NCBI GenBank assembly: GCA_026004795.1
Contig: BPJV01000006.1
Location: 62,001 to 126,000, forward strand
Direction: 5' to 3'
Origin: Pirellulaceae bacterium
GTDB lineage: Bacteria; Planctomycetota; Planctomycetia; Pirellulales; Pirellulaceae
Length of the DNA: 64,000 bases
Shown: in pieces, positions 1 to 8,428 of the stretch
Layout: every line of letters begins with the position of its first letter
Numbering within the stretch: the first letter of the stretch is position 1
Translations under genes and position numbers: made by a program
The notes under the pieces: generated by a model
What the model saw: only the letters and a program-made list of their open reading frames with translations
Databases searched by the model: none
What the model was told of the DNA's origin: nothing

Positions 1-2
1 AC

Positions 3-455
3 AAGCTGGCCGCTGCCATACCGGGTTATGGCGCTTATCGGGATCAAGAGTCCCGTCGCCGAGATGATGCCCGCACGCGCGATTATCTCGCGGACCGTCT
101 GGCCGAGGTGCGTCATCGTCTGACCGAGTGGATGGCTTCGGCGGCCACCGCTGGCGACCTGAAGGTGCCAGCCCAGGTCGAACCGTTGGCACGCCGTCTA
201 GAGCTGGCCGAGAATCGTCTGCGTGCGGCGGTTGAAGGGTATGCTTCCTGGTTCGACGAGCGCGAGGTGGATGCCGATCGCCTGCAGCGAGTGCTCGAAC
301 ATGACCAGAATCTGATCGCCCTGGTCGATCAGATCGATCAGGAGGTGGCGCGCATGGTGGCACAACAGGAGCTGCCAGCCGCGTCGTCGGTTACCGACCA
401 TGTCGCCCTCTTGGAAGAGCGAGTCGGACGACGCAGCGATTTATTAAGAAACTAG
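3..455 (+). CDS. Hypothetical helical protein, 5' end cut by window
   Basis: The reading frame is open from the window edge, so the gene starts upstream; about 150 codons are visible. The visible part begins with PGYGAYRDQESRR and continues as charged, helix-forming sequence rich in Arg, Glu, Asp, Leu and Ala, with a likely coiled-coil character and no cysteines, transmembrane segments or catalytic motif. It ends at a TAG. I do not recognise the family and assign no function. It converges with the caspase-like gene beginning at 762. Confidence 0.7.
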   Translation, partial: KLAAAIPGYGAYRDQESRRRDDARTRDYLADRLAEVRHRLTEWMASAATAGDLKVPAQVEPLARRLELAENRLRAAVEGYASWFDEREVDADRLQRVLEHDQNLIALVDQIDQEVARMVAQQELPAASSVTDHVALLEERVGRRSDLLRN

Positions 456-761
456 GGAAACGGTAGGGTAATCGGTGGCGGCGACATCCGTGGGGGAAGT
501 GGTCGATGGTGCCCAGCCCGCGCCGAAGTCTCGCGGCCTCTCTACCGAAGCTGTCGATCGGGGAGGTTCGTGAGGGTGTGCGGCTGGACGGGGCGCTGGC
601 AGTTCGTGTCCTGGAGACTCTGCCGGCTGCGGGCTAGTTTACTGCCAATCGAGTTCGACGACGGACGAGCAGTCGCGTTTACGGTCGGCGAGAGGGCCGG
701 CAAGCGTGGGGCAGTCGTGGCCAATCGATGGCGGGCGGGATGATGGTGGAGCGAACAGACA
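456..761. other. Intergenic gap between convergent genes
   Basis: About 306 bases between two converging genes. I see no U-tract terminator. Two tiny frames (GTG 475 to TGA 573, and GTG 570 to about 740) overlap as GTGA and the second has a GGGAGG-like site before it, but both peptides are short, unrecognised and compositionally unremarkable, so I do not call them genes. Confidence 0.4.
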
Positions 762-2048
762 TTATTGCGCCGTGACCGCCTGTTCGTTTTCCGCTTGTTC
801 GTACAACGCGGCCATCTGCAGCATGATCTTCTCGAGCGCATCCAAGTAGGCTTCTTCGCTGAGGTCAGGACGTTTTCCGCGCAAGCGATCGAGCTCTATC
901 TCGAGCTGCTGTCGCTGGGCGGCCAATGCGGAGGAGAGGACGATGGCCTGGGGACCATTGAACAGAATCACTCGGGCTGCCGCACTGCCATCGATGGGGC
1001 GATCGGCCTGTGCATGACGGACAATCTGGACACCGCGATAAAAATCCGCCGATGTACCGACGCGGTCGCCATTGTCGTCCAACAGGGCATGCTCGGTCGC
1101 CAAACGTGCTGCTTGTGCATAAAACTGTTCAGTCCGTCGGCTGCCGGCGAGGAAGGCTTCGAGCAGCGACACGGCCCCGTCATGGTCCAGATCGTTCTTG
1201 GTATCCTCGATGGCAGCGGCGAGGAACGTGCCGAAACGTGCATAATTGAACTCCCCTCCGGATCGCGTGGCCGTGACAATTATCCGGCCGGGACGCGACA
1301 GCTCGACAAGAAACGGTGCCGAGCTGGAGGAGGTGTTGATCATGATGACACGATCGATGGGATCGAGCCATGTGGCGAGCTCCTTTGCCTCCACGTCGGG
1401 GCCAATCAAGTTGAATTTTGCTGCGCCCTGCGCGTACGTACCATGTCCAATGAAGACTAACCACAACTCGTTCGCTCTGTTTTCATCGGCGAGGTGAGCG
1501 ATGGTTTGTTGCAATTGTTCTTTAGCGGATGGAGGGTCAGTGACGGTTTGCGCCTCTTGTGGTGAGCGAAGGAACGGCCAGAATGCCGATGCAGCAGCTT
1601 TTTGATGCCTGGGGGAAAAAATGCGGTGGACGTGCCAGCGGTTCTTACTGGCCAAGCGTTCCCACGCTTGAGCTGCTTGGGTAAAGTCTTGTTCGAATTC
1701 CTGCGCCCCCGGCGCCCCCACTACGAGTAGCAAGTGCACTTCGGGGCGAGGCGCCTCTGCTGGGCGGCTGCTCCGACCGCCGCTTGCCGCATCCTGCGGT
1801 GCAGTATCCGGTTCGGCAGCAGATTGCTGCGCGGCAAGTTGGGGACCTGCGGTTTCGCCGTCCTGCGTCTCGTTCTGGGCACCGAAGATCGTGGAGACCA
1901 GCAGCGGGGATCGGTTACCGGAGTTTGGTCCAATCGATGCACCAGCAATCAGCAGCACGATGGTGGTCAGCGTCACGGTGAGATCGAATGGCCACGCGTT
2001 GCCTGGAAGAACAAATCGATGCGTCCAACGTGCTAATGAGATCATCAT
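762..2048 (-). CDS. Caspase/C13-fold protein, membrane anchored, catalytic Cys replaced
   Basis: Protein of 428 aa. ATG at 2048 overlaps the stop of the upstream gene as ATGA, so it is preferred to the longer frame. One transmembrane helix lies at about residues 21-39, then an Ala/Gln/Pro-rich linker, then a caspase-like domain from about residue 103. That domain has strand LLLVVGAP, a histidine-containing LVFIGHGTY (His about 202) and strand RVIMINTSSSSAPF, followed by a strand of the RIIVTATRSG type. In active C13/caspase-fold peptidases the second motif holds the nucleophilic cysteine; here it is a run of serines (about 240-243), so peptidase activity is doubtful. An aspartate-rich DLDHDG segment follows. 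It is the last gene of the MoxR/VWA operon and probably a structural or scaffold partner in that envelope system (inference). Confidence 0.75.
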   Translation of the reverse strand: MMISLARWTHRFVLPGNAWPFDLTVTLTTIVLLIAGASIGPNSGNRSPLLVSTIFGAQNETQDGETAGPQLAAQQSAAEPDTAPQDAASGGRSSRPAEAPRPEVHLLLVVGAPGAQEFEQDFTQAAQAWERLASKNRWHVHRIFSPRHQKAAASAFWPFLRSPQEAQTVTDPPSAKEQLQQTIAHLADENRANELWLVFIGHGTYAQGAAKFNLIGPDVEAKELATWLDPIDRVIMINTSSSSAPFLVELSRPGRIIVTATRSGGEFNYARFGTFLAAAIEDTKNDLDHDGAVSLLEAFLAGSRRTEQFYAQAARLATEHALLDDNGDRVGTSADFYRGVQIVRHAQADRPIDGSAAARVILFNGPQAIVLSSALAAQRQQLEIELDRLRGKRPDLSEEAYLDALEKIMLQMAALYEQAENEQAVTAQ

Positions 2049-4402
2049 GGTAAACCTTTCCAGCGACGCAGTCCCCATTCCCCGCACAAACAAAGGACGG
2101 CGATCAGCAACATCCAGGGCTGGTGCCATAGCGGTTCCTCGCGCAGTTCCGACTGTGGCACTCGACGATTGGGCAGCTCGGCCACAAAGGACTCGAGATC
2201 CTCGAGCGCAACCACTTGCCCGCCGCTTTGCTTGGCCAACGTGTGCAGGGTTTGCATGTCGGGAACGACGCGAGCAAACTCGACTGAGGAGGGTTGCGCA
2301 GTCCAGCCGGTGTGCACGGGATCGAGTGGTTCACCGTCCGGCGCAGTGCAGGCGACGACACAGCGGTAGGAGCCATCGTGCTGGCACCAATACTCCAGGG
2401 CATAGACCCCCGGTTGGGTCGCATCGGGAGTTGCTTGAGCGGTAAGCGGGGCACCGTCAGGGGGAGTAATCTCGATCGAGACCGTCGCATTATCTAGTGG
2501 CTGGAAGTTCTCATCTCGAACTTGGACGATGATTCGATGGGCGTTCACAGGGCTGGGGGGGGCCTGGACGTCCACTTCGACCCGCCGCGGCACGTCGTTG
2601 GTCAACCAGCGCGCGATCTGCCGCCAAGCCTGGGCCAGGTCATCGACGTCCGCATCCGGGCGATGCATGCTCCACCGCCAGTAGTCCCCGACGGTCAGCG
2701 CCAGGGTGCGTCCCTTGCCGAACCGTTGGACGACGATCCCTGGCTGTCGTTCGGCTGCCAACTGCAACTCCGCCAAGGTTTGGGCTCCTGGCTTTACCTC
2801 GGCAATCGCATTCCAGGTATAAAACTCCGGTACGAATGCTTGCCGCGAATTCTCATCCTGTTGGTTCGACCGCAATCGCAGCCACGGCTCCAACTGGCCT
2901 TCGCGCGTCAAAAGCATGCGTGCGGGCTGGTGCTTATCCGTAGGGCGCGGACGCAGGTAGAGGGGAAGGAGTTCGGCGACGGGGGTGTCCTCGTAGCCTC
3001 CATGGAAGAACGATTCCGCGCCGCCGAGCATCATCAAGCCGCCACCGCGGTGGGCAACGAACTGGCGAAGCAAGAGCATCTGGTGTTGCGAGAAGAAAGA
3101 AGCTTCCACATCGTCGAGAATCACCGCATCGTAGCGGAACAGGTCTTCACTACTCGTGGGAAACCCAGCTACCAATTCGCCTTCAGACACACCGATGCGC
3201 AACAACACCGGTTCGTCGTATTGTTCGGCCGTATCGTCCGATTCATCGAATCCGGCCCGCAAGGGATTGGCCGATGGTACCCCGCGATCGCGGAAGCTGA
3301 ATTTCGGCTGTTGCTTGGCAATACGGATCAACGCCGACAGTCGTAGCTCTACGTCGCTTTCCAAAGCGCGCCGCAGAAACTTGAACTCCCAATTCGGTCG
3401 TCCTGAAACGTAGAGGAGGCGATAGGGACCGCTGCCCCGGTCGACGGCGATCAGCAGCGTGTTGTTCGCCAGCGTGACCTCGGTGCGAGAGCGCACCGGG
3501 CCGCTTTCCCGGTCATCCCGTCGCAGGGAGGCACGCAGCGCTACCGATTGAAAACCAGGTTCCCGCGGGCGAAAGGTGAAGCGGACGCGGTGGTGAAAAT
3601 CGTCGCTGTTACAAGCGATCGATTGCCGTGCGATCGTATCGCCGGCGGCATCGATCAATCGTACGATCAATTCCTCGCCGGCCAACCCTACCGCCTCCAC
3701 CCAGGCTTCGATGCCCACGGGAGCTAGTTCGAAAGAGGAAACCTGCACCACGGGGTCGTGCAATCGAAGATCGCGTACTTCTCCCTCCTGGGTATCGACT
3801 ATCGGATAGATGGGAAAAGCGAACTCGCGGCTGGCGATCCATTCGTTGAGCCCGTCGGTGGCCAGCCCATCGGTTAGCAGCAGCATGCCGGCCACCGGCC
3901 GATTCGCAAAACGTTTCATCAGCGTGTCGATGGCAGTGGCCAGGGAGGTTGCCGTACCGCGGAAGTCGAGCTGGCTGAGGTCAGCCACCGCGTGCAAGCG
4001 GTTATCGATCGCGTACCGACGCACGTCGAAATCTTGTGCCAACCGCGTTTGCCACGCGGAGTCCGACGGCAGCCACGGGGCGAGTCGTTGCCGACGCGAC
4101 GCCGCTTTTCCTGCCGGAGCGATTTCCATACTCCGGCTGTTATCGACCACCACGGCCATAACGTTGGCTCCTGGACGCGGGCGTTCCACGCGGCGTTTGG
4201 GCTCCAGAAGACAAAACCCCAAAGCGAGCAGGGCGGTCAACTTCAGGCTCATGGCCAGAGCGCGCAAACCGGAATTGCCACCCCGCATGTAGTAGCTCCA
4301 CGCCACCAATAGGCTAACCGCAGCCACCAACATGCCGACGAAGAGCCACCAATCCTGTGCTCCCAGAACGATTTCTGCCAAGACGATTGGAGGTGCTGTC
4401 AC
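2045..4402 (-). CDS. VWA and glutamine-amidotransferase-like membrane protein
   Basis: 785 aa with a GTG start overlapping the preceding stop as GTGA. Two N-terminal transmembrane helices (about 20-38 and 48-65) precede a von Willebrand A-like domain with the MIDAS-type motif DNSRS at residues 87-91 and a downstream LLLTDG. The central part (about 400-520) resembles the class I GATase-like fold of large planctomycete membrane proteins (YDAVILDDVEASFF and GGGLMMLGG) without an obvious catalytic Cys. A C-terminal hydrophobic segment (PWMLLIAVLCLCG) forms the last helix. Such proteins accompany MoxR, DUF58 and BatA genes. The molecular role is unproven; a surface-exposed, metal-dependent adhesion or assembly function is plausible. 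Confidence 0.85.
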   Translation of the reverse strand: MTAPPIVLAEIVLGAQDWWLFVGMLVAAVSLLVAWSYYMRGGNSGLRALAMSLKLTALLALGFCLLEPKRRVERPRPGANVMAVVVDNSRSMEIAPAGKAASRRQRLAPWLPSDSAWQTRLAQDFDVRRYAIDNRLHAVADLSQLDFRGTATSLATAIDTLMKRFANRPVAGMLLLTDGLATDGLNEWIASREFAFPIYPIVDTQEGEVRDLRLHDPVVQVSSFELAPVGIEAWVEAVGLAGEELIVRLIDAAGDTIARQSIACNSDDFHHRVRFTFRPREPGFQSVALRASLRRDDRESGPVRSRTEVTLANNTLLIAVDRGSGPYRLLYVSGRPNWEFKFLRRALESDVELRLSALIRIAKQQPKFSFRDRGVPSANPLRAGFDESDDTAEQYDEPVLLRIGVSEGELVAGFPTSSEDLFRYDAVILDDVEASFFSQHQMLLLRQFVAHRGGGLMMLGGAESFFHGGYEDTPVAELLPLYLRPRPTDKHQPARMLLTREGQLEPWLRLRSNQQDENSRQAFVPEFYTWNAIAEVKPGAQTLAELQLAAERQPGIVVQRFGKGRTLALTVGDYWRWSMHRPDADVDDLAQAWRQIARWLTNDVPRRVEVDVQAPPSPVNAHRIIVQVRDENFQPLDNATVSIEITPPDGAPLTAQATPDATQPGVYALEYWCQHDGSYRCVVACTAPDGEPLDPVHTGWTAQPSSVEFARVVPDMQTLHTLAKQSGGQVVALEDLESFVAELPNRRVPQSELREEPLWHQPWMLLIAVLCLCGEWGLRRWKGLP

Positions 4403-7400
4403 TGCCTGCCGCTCCCCAGATTTTCGTAGTACTCCTGAACACTGCGGCTGAACTCAGGTGGCACCGGATCGCGATCAATGGGGACGATCTCCGTCCGCTC
4501 AGCGGCGCGACGGATCAGCTCGTCGGCCACCTTCCGTTTCAAGTCACGCAAGGGGCGGGCCACCAGTTCCTCGACCTCCGACCACTGGGGGGCGCGGGCG
4601 TGTTTGCGGTATTGACGGCGCAGCTCTCGTGCTGTTTGACGTACTTGAGTTGCCTCCCAACGCAGTTCTGGATCAACCACCAACTCCTCAACGTCGCGGA
4701 GCCGGTCGGACCATTCCTGGAACGAGTCGCCGGTGATCGGATTTCCTCCTCCGGTGGTCCAGGTACCACCGCCCGTCGTCCGCCCGTCGGTCGGTCGAGT
4801 AGGCTGGGGGGAAGAAGGCCGAATTCCTGGTTGTGGTTGCGATTCCGAGGGGCGTCCCCGTCGGTTTTCCGGCCCCGAGGTTGGTCCCTCGCCCGACTGA
4901 CGACCAACGTTTCCACCTTCCGCCGCCGATGGCTGGTTTCTTGACGACGGTTGCTCCTCCTGGGCATTGGGCGACTCCGAGGCACCGGTTTGCTCTGCGG
5001 GGCGCTGGGCGGCAGATTGCCGTTGGTCGGATGAGGCGGTTTGGGAGGCAGGTCGTTGATCCTCCGCTTGAGGCCCCAAACGTTGCTGGGCATTGTTCTC
5101 ATTGCCCGACGAGCTGGTTGCGGAGGAAGTCCGTTGGTCAGACGGCTGGGTTGCTGGCCCTGGTGAGGCTGGTGGAGATTCGGCGGCCGGTTCCGCGGCA
5201 TCCTCGGGAGGACGCGTGCGGCCGTCGTTCGATCGCTCCCCGCCCGCCTCTTCCGACGCCTCGTCCAGCGCGCGATCGAGCTGTTCGCTGGCTTGTTCGA
5301 GCTGGTTCAAGGCCATGCGGAGCGATTCGACCTCGCTTCCCAAAACGGCCTCTGCCGCCTGTTCGACCCCTTGGCGGAGTCGTTCCAAGTCGACGATCGA
5401 CTCGCGGGCCAGCTCCCGTCCTTGCTCTTGCAGATTTCGTTCCAGCAGTTGTCGGCTGACCTCGAGTCGTTCGCCAGCGCGCTGCTGCTCTGCCTGCTGA
5501 TAGGTCTCGTAAAGTCGTTCGGCCAATAGCGGCTCGGCTTCCTCCGCCTGCAGGACGGTCTCCTGAATCTGTTGCAGCAAATGGTTCAGCGTGGACTGCT
5601 GCTGTTCCAGCATTTCGGTAGCCTCGCGATATTGGTCCGGCCCCCGCAAGCCGGTAGGATTCTGCGTGTTCGACGCTTCCAGTTTTTCGACGATATCACG
5701 TTGCCGCTGCTCCAGTTCGGCAGCCTGTTGTCGCAGAGATTCCATCCTATCGGCGAATTGAGTGGCCGCTTGTTGGCGAACCTCATCCTGCAACCTTTCC
5801 AACTGCTCCTCGGCTCGAGTGCCTGCTGCCAGTGCGTCGGACGTGTCACCTTGGGCCAGCGCTTGGCTCGATCGCTGCAGGTTCTGTCGTGTTTGTTCCA
5901 TTGCTTCGCGGGCCTGTTGGATCGACTCGCTAGAGCTGGTTTCCATGCGCTCCTGCAGTTCGTCGCTGTCGCGCAACATCTCCTGTTGCTGTTGACGCAA
6001 ACGCTCGAGTTGTTCGGCCAGCTGTTGACGTTCGTCCTCGTTCTGGGCCATCTGCAATGCGGCTTCGAGCTCTCGCAAGCGTTCATTAAGATCTTCTTGG
6101 CGAGCGGCGAGTTCGCGAAGACGACTGAGGATCTGACGCAGTTCGGCTTGCTCGCGCTCTTGCTGATCCTGGGCCAGCCGTTGGTTCTCGTAGCGATTCT
6201 CTTGATTATCCAACTGCAATTGATCGATCTGTTGTTGACGGGCCTGAGCGCGCTGCGAGCGACTTTGGGCATTGCGTTGCTGAGAGCGTACGACTTCATG
6301 CTCGCGACTTTGCATTTGCAACAACGCCTGATACGCAGCCTGTTCGTGTCCCAGCGCCGCAGTCAAACTCGCTTTCTCGGAATTGGCGATTGCATCTTCC
6401 AGGGATGTCACCGCTGCCTGCATGCTGTGCCGCGCTCGTTTGATCAACGCCTCGATCTCCGGTGTCGCCTCGGCGGCTTTCTCTTCCAACAGCGTCATCG
6501 CCTCGGTTTGGGAGGTCAGAATCTGCTGCACATCGCGGTGCATCGGCGCGGACAACGTGGTTCGAGCCTGGCGCAGAACATTCCATGTGGCGGCGACAAT
6601 CTGCTTCTGCAGTTCCAAGAGTTCTTCGGTTTGTTCGTTCCCCTGTTGGCCTTGCTGGTTCTGCGACGACGACTGCTGATCGGCGGACGGCTGCTGCCCT
6701 TGGCGGTAGATCTCGTCGAACGGCCGCACCTCGAGGAAGAATATGTCGCTGACATCCCGCCGCGGCTGTCCGGTCGAATCAAGGTCTTCGACCCACACAT
6801 AGTAGGAGATCAATTGCCCTGGTTGTGCAGCAAGTTGCTCCAGAGGCAACACATGGTGTAGGGCCAGTTCGCGGACTGGCGCTCCTTCGACGGGCACATC
6901 GATCTCTAGGGCAGACTCCCCTGCCAATTGGTAACCGATGCCGGCTGCCGTGATGGCGAAGTCGTCCGTGGCTTGTGCCGTGATGGAAAACTCCTGCAGC
7001 GGTGATACCACAGCATCGCCGCCACTGGTCAATCGTACTGCGGCCGATCGATTGGGTAACACGCGCATGCTCAAGATCGTCTCCGCCGGATTCTCTCGCC
7101 CTTGAGCATCGACCAACCGCAGCTTCCACTGCACATCGGTCGCCGCGGTGAAGGTGGTCGACCACTTCTGCGGATCGGCGGCATCCTGGCGCAATGGCGG
7201 CATACCATGGTCGCCTTCCGTACCATGATCGCCATTCGTACCGATGGGCACTAGTTCTGCCTGTGCCACTGGTTTGTTCAAATGAAGTTGCCAGGTCACC
7301 TTCGTCCCCTCGGCGACAGTGATGCGACGCGTGTCGACCACGGTCTTGGGTTCCTGGTGCGTATACGAAGGGAACTCGAGCACGGCATCGGCACGCACTA

Positions 7401-8229
7401 AGGCAGGATATTCAAAGACGTCGATGCGAAATCGACGCGTCTCCTGGCGATCGTACTCGACGTCGTAAGTCACAGGAGCCTCGACTTCCTCCAGGTAGGC
7501 GGCAAAGACAGGGTCATCGAGCGACTGTCGCATACGGATACGATCCCGAATCGGTTGGCCGTCAGCGGAAAGCGATGTGTAGCGCAACCACACTTCACTG
7601 GGGAGACGATCGGAAAAGTGAGCCGTGACGATGACGTTGCTACCACGTTCGACCTGCGTGTCTCCCGGATCGATGGTGGGGGGCGAAAGGCGGTTGCCGC
7701 GCATGGGGATGTTCGCCGACGTGGAAGGCTCAGCAGGAAGGCGATGCCAGTCGACCAGAATCCAGGCGACCAGCAGTACGGCGGGCACATTGAGCAGCCA
7801 TGACAACAGTACTTTCCAGCCGCTGACCATCGATTTCCAGCGATGAATCACATCATGTCGAATTGCTTCGGCGATGACATGACGCTGCAGGTACCCTAGA
7901 GAGCCGTCCGGACGTGCCTGCAGTTCGGTGGCCGTCAGTAGCGTTTGATTCAAATCAGGAAACTGCCGCTCTAGCCGATGCACGACGCGTCGGGCGTTGG
8001 CGTAGCGGCGGCCGACCAACCAGGCTGCCAATAGGATGAGCACGGCGGTTGTTCCCAACCACCACCAGACGGCGGAGTGGGCCACCCATCCCTGTCGCCG
8101 TCCTTGTAGGAGCAGCCAGCCGACTAGGGAGGACAAGCCGAGAACGCCGCACCACCCCACGGCGATGTAGATGGCTTGTAGTCGCCGGGCAACGATCCGT
8201 AATCGTCGATGCAGTCGTTGGTCCATCAT
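4399..8229 (-). CDS. Giant coiled-coil membrane protein of the MoxR/VWA operon (DUF4175-like)
   Basis: About 1276 aa from the ATG at 8229, chosen because GGAGG lies five bases before it; the open frame runs 30 codons further up without such a site. Two N-terminal transmembrane helices (around residues 20-40 and 55-75) and a third near 150 are followed by a beta-rich periplasmic region. Then comes a very long Gln/Glu/Arg/Ala coiled coil (roughly residues 520-990), a Pro/Ser/Gln/Asn-rich low-complexity stretch, and a conserved helical C-terminus (EWSDRLRDVEELVVDPELRW). The architecture matches the DUF4175-like proteins found beside BatA and DUF58 genes in planctomycetes and other Gram-negatives. 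No enzyme motif is visible. It probably spans the envelope as a structural partner of the VWA proteins (inference). Confidence 0.8.
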   Translation of the reverse strand: MMDQRLHRRLRIVARRLQAIYIAVGWCGVLGLSSLVGWLLLQGRRQGWVAHSAVWWWLGTTAVLILLAAWLVGRRYANARRVVHRLERQFPDLNQTLLTATELQARPDGSLGYLQRHVIAEAIRHDVIHRWKSMVSGWKVLLSWLLNVPAVLLVAWILVDWHRLPAEPSTSANIPMRGNRLSPPTIDPGDTQVERGSNVIVTAHFSDRLPSEVWLRYTSLSADGQPIRDRIRMRQSLDDPVFAAYLEEVEAPVTYDVEYDRQETRRFRIDVFEYPALVRADAVLEFPSYTHQEPKTVVDTRRITVAEGTKVTWQLHLNKPVAQAELVPIGTNGDHGTEGDHGMPPLRQDAADPQKWSTTFTAATDVQWKLRLVDAQGRENPAETILSMRVLPNRSAAVRLTSGGDAVVSPLQEFSITAQATDDFAITAAGIGYQLAGESALEIDVPVEGAPVRELALHHVLPLEQLAAQPGQLISYYVWVEDLDSTGQPRRDVSDIFFLEVRPFDEIYRQGQQPSADQQSSSQNQQGQQGNEQTEELLELQKQIVAATWNVLRQARTTLSAPMHRDVQQILTSQTEAMTLLEEKAAEATPEIEALIKRARHSMQAAVTSLEDAIANSEKASLTAALGHEQAAYQALLQMQSREHEVVRSQQRNAQSRSQRAQARQQQIDQLQLDNQENRYENQRLAQDQQEREQAELRQILSRLRELAARQEDLNERLRELEAALQMAQNEDERQQLAEQLERLRQQQQEMLRDSDELQERMETSSSESIQQAREAMEQTRQNLQRSSQALAQGDTSDALAAGTRAEEQLERLQDEVRQQAATQFADRMESLRQQAAELEQRQRDIVEKLEASNTQNPTGLRGPDQYREATEMLEQQQSTLNHLLQQIQETVLQAEEAEPLLAERLYETYQQAEQQRAGERLEVSRQLLERNLQEQGRELARESIVDLERLRQGVEQAAEAVLGSEVESLRMALNQLEQASEQLDRALDEASEEAGGERSNDGRTRPPEDAAEPAAESPPASPGPATQPSDQRTSSATSSSGNENNAQQRLGPQAEDQRPASQTASSDQRQSAAQRPAEQTGASESPNAQEEQPSSRNQPSAAEGGNVGRQSGEGPTSGPENRRGRPSESQPQPGIRPSSPQPTRPTDGRTTGGGTWTTGGGNPITGDSFQEWSDRLRDVEELVVDPELRWEATQVRQTARELRRQYRKHARAPQWSEVEELVARPLRDLKRKVADELIRRAAERTEIVPIDRDPVPPEFSRSVQEYYENLGSGRQ

Positions 8230-8428
8230 GCTTGCCTCCACGGAATGGAATTCGCTACTCGCCGAACAAGGTGGCAGCGATGCGGACTTCTCGGTCGTTC
8301 TTCGTCCCAGCCGCAACACGCGGCCTGGGCCTCACGACTCGAGCGTCCCTGTTCAACTTAGGTTCCCAGTGTCCAGCGTGTGTCGACAACGGTCCCTTGC
8401 CTCATCATGGCGCTCGCCTCCTTTCGAG

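Noticed and set aside
475-740. Two overlapping tiny frames after the first gene, possibly a UGA-containing selenoprotein
   Set aside because: A purine-rich site and GTGA overlap are suggestive, but reading through the UGA gives Gly/Ser/Ala-rich sequence unlike any known selenoprotein, and no SECIS hairpin is evident.
5572-6861. 429-codon plus frame opposite the coiled-coil protein
   Set aside because: Leu/Gln-rich product is the mirror of Gln/Glu codons in the real coiled coil.
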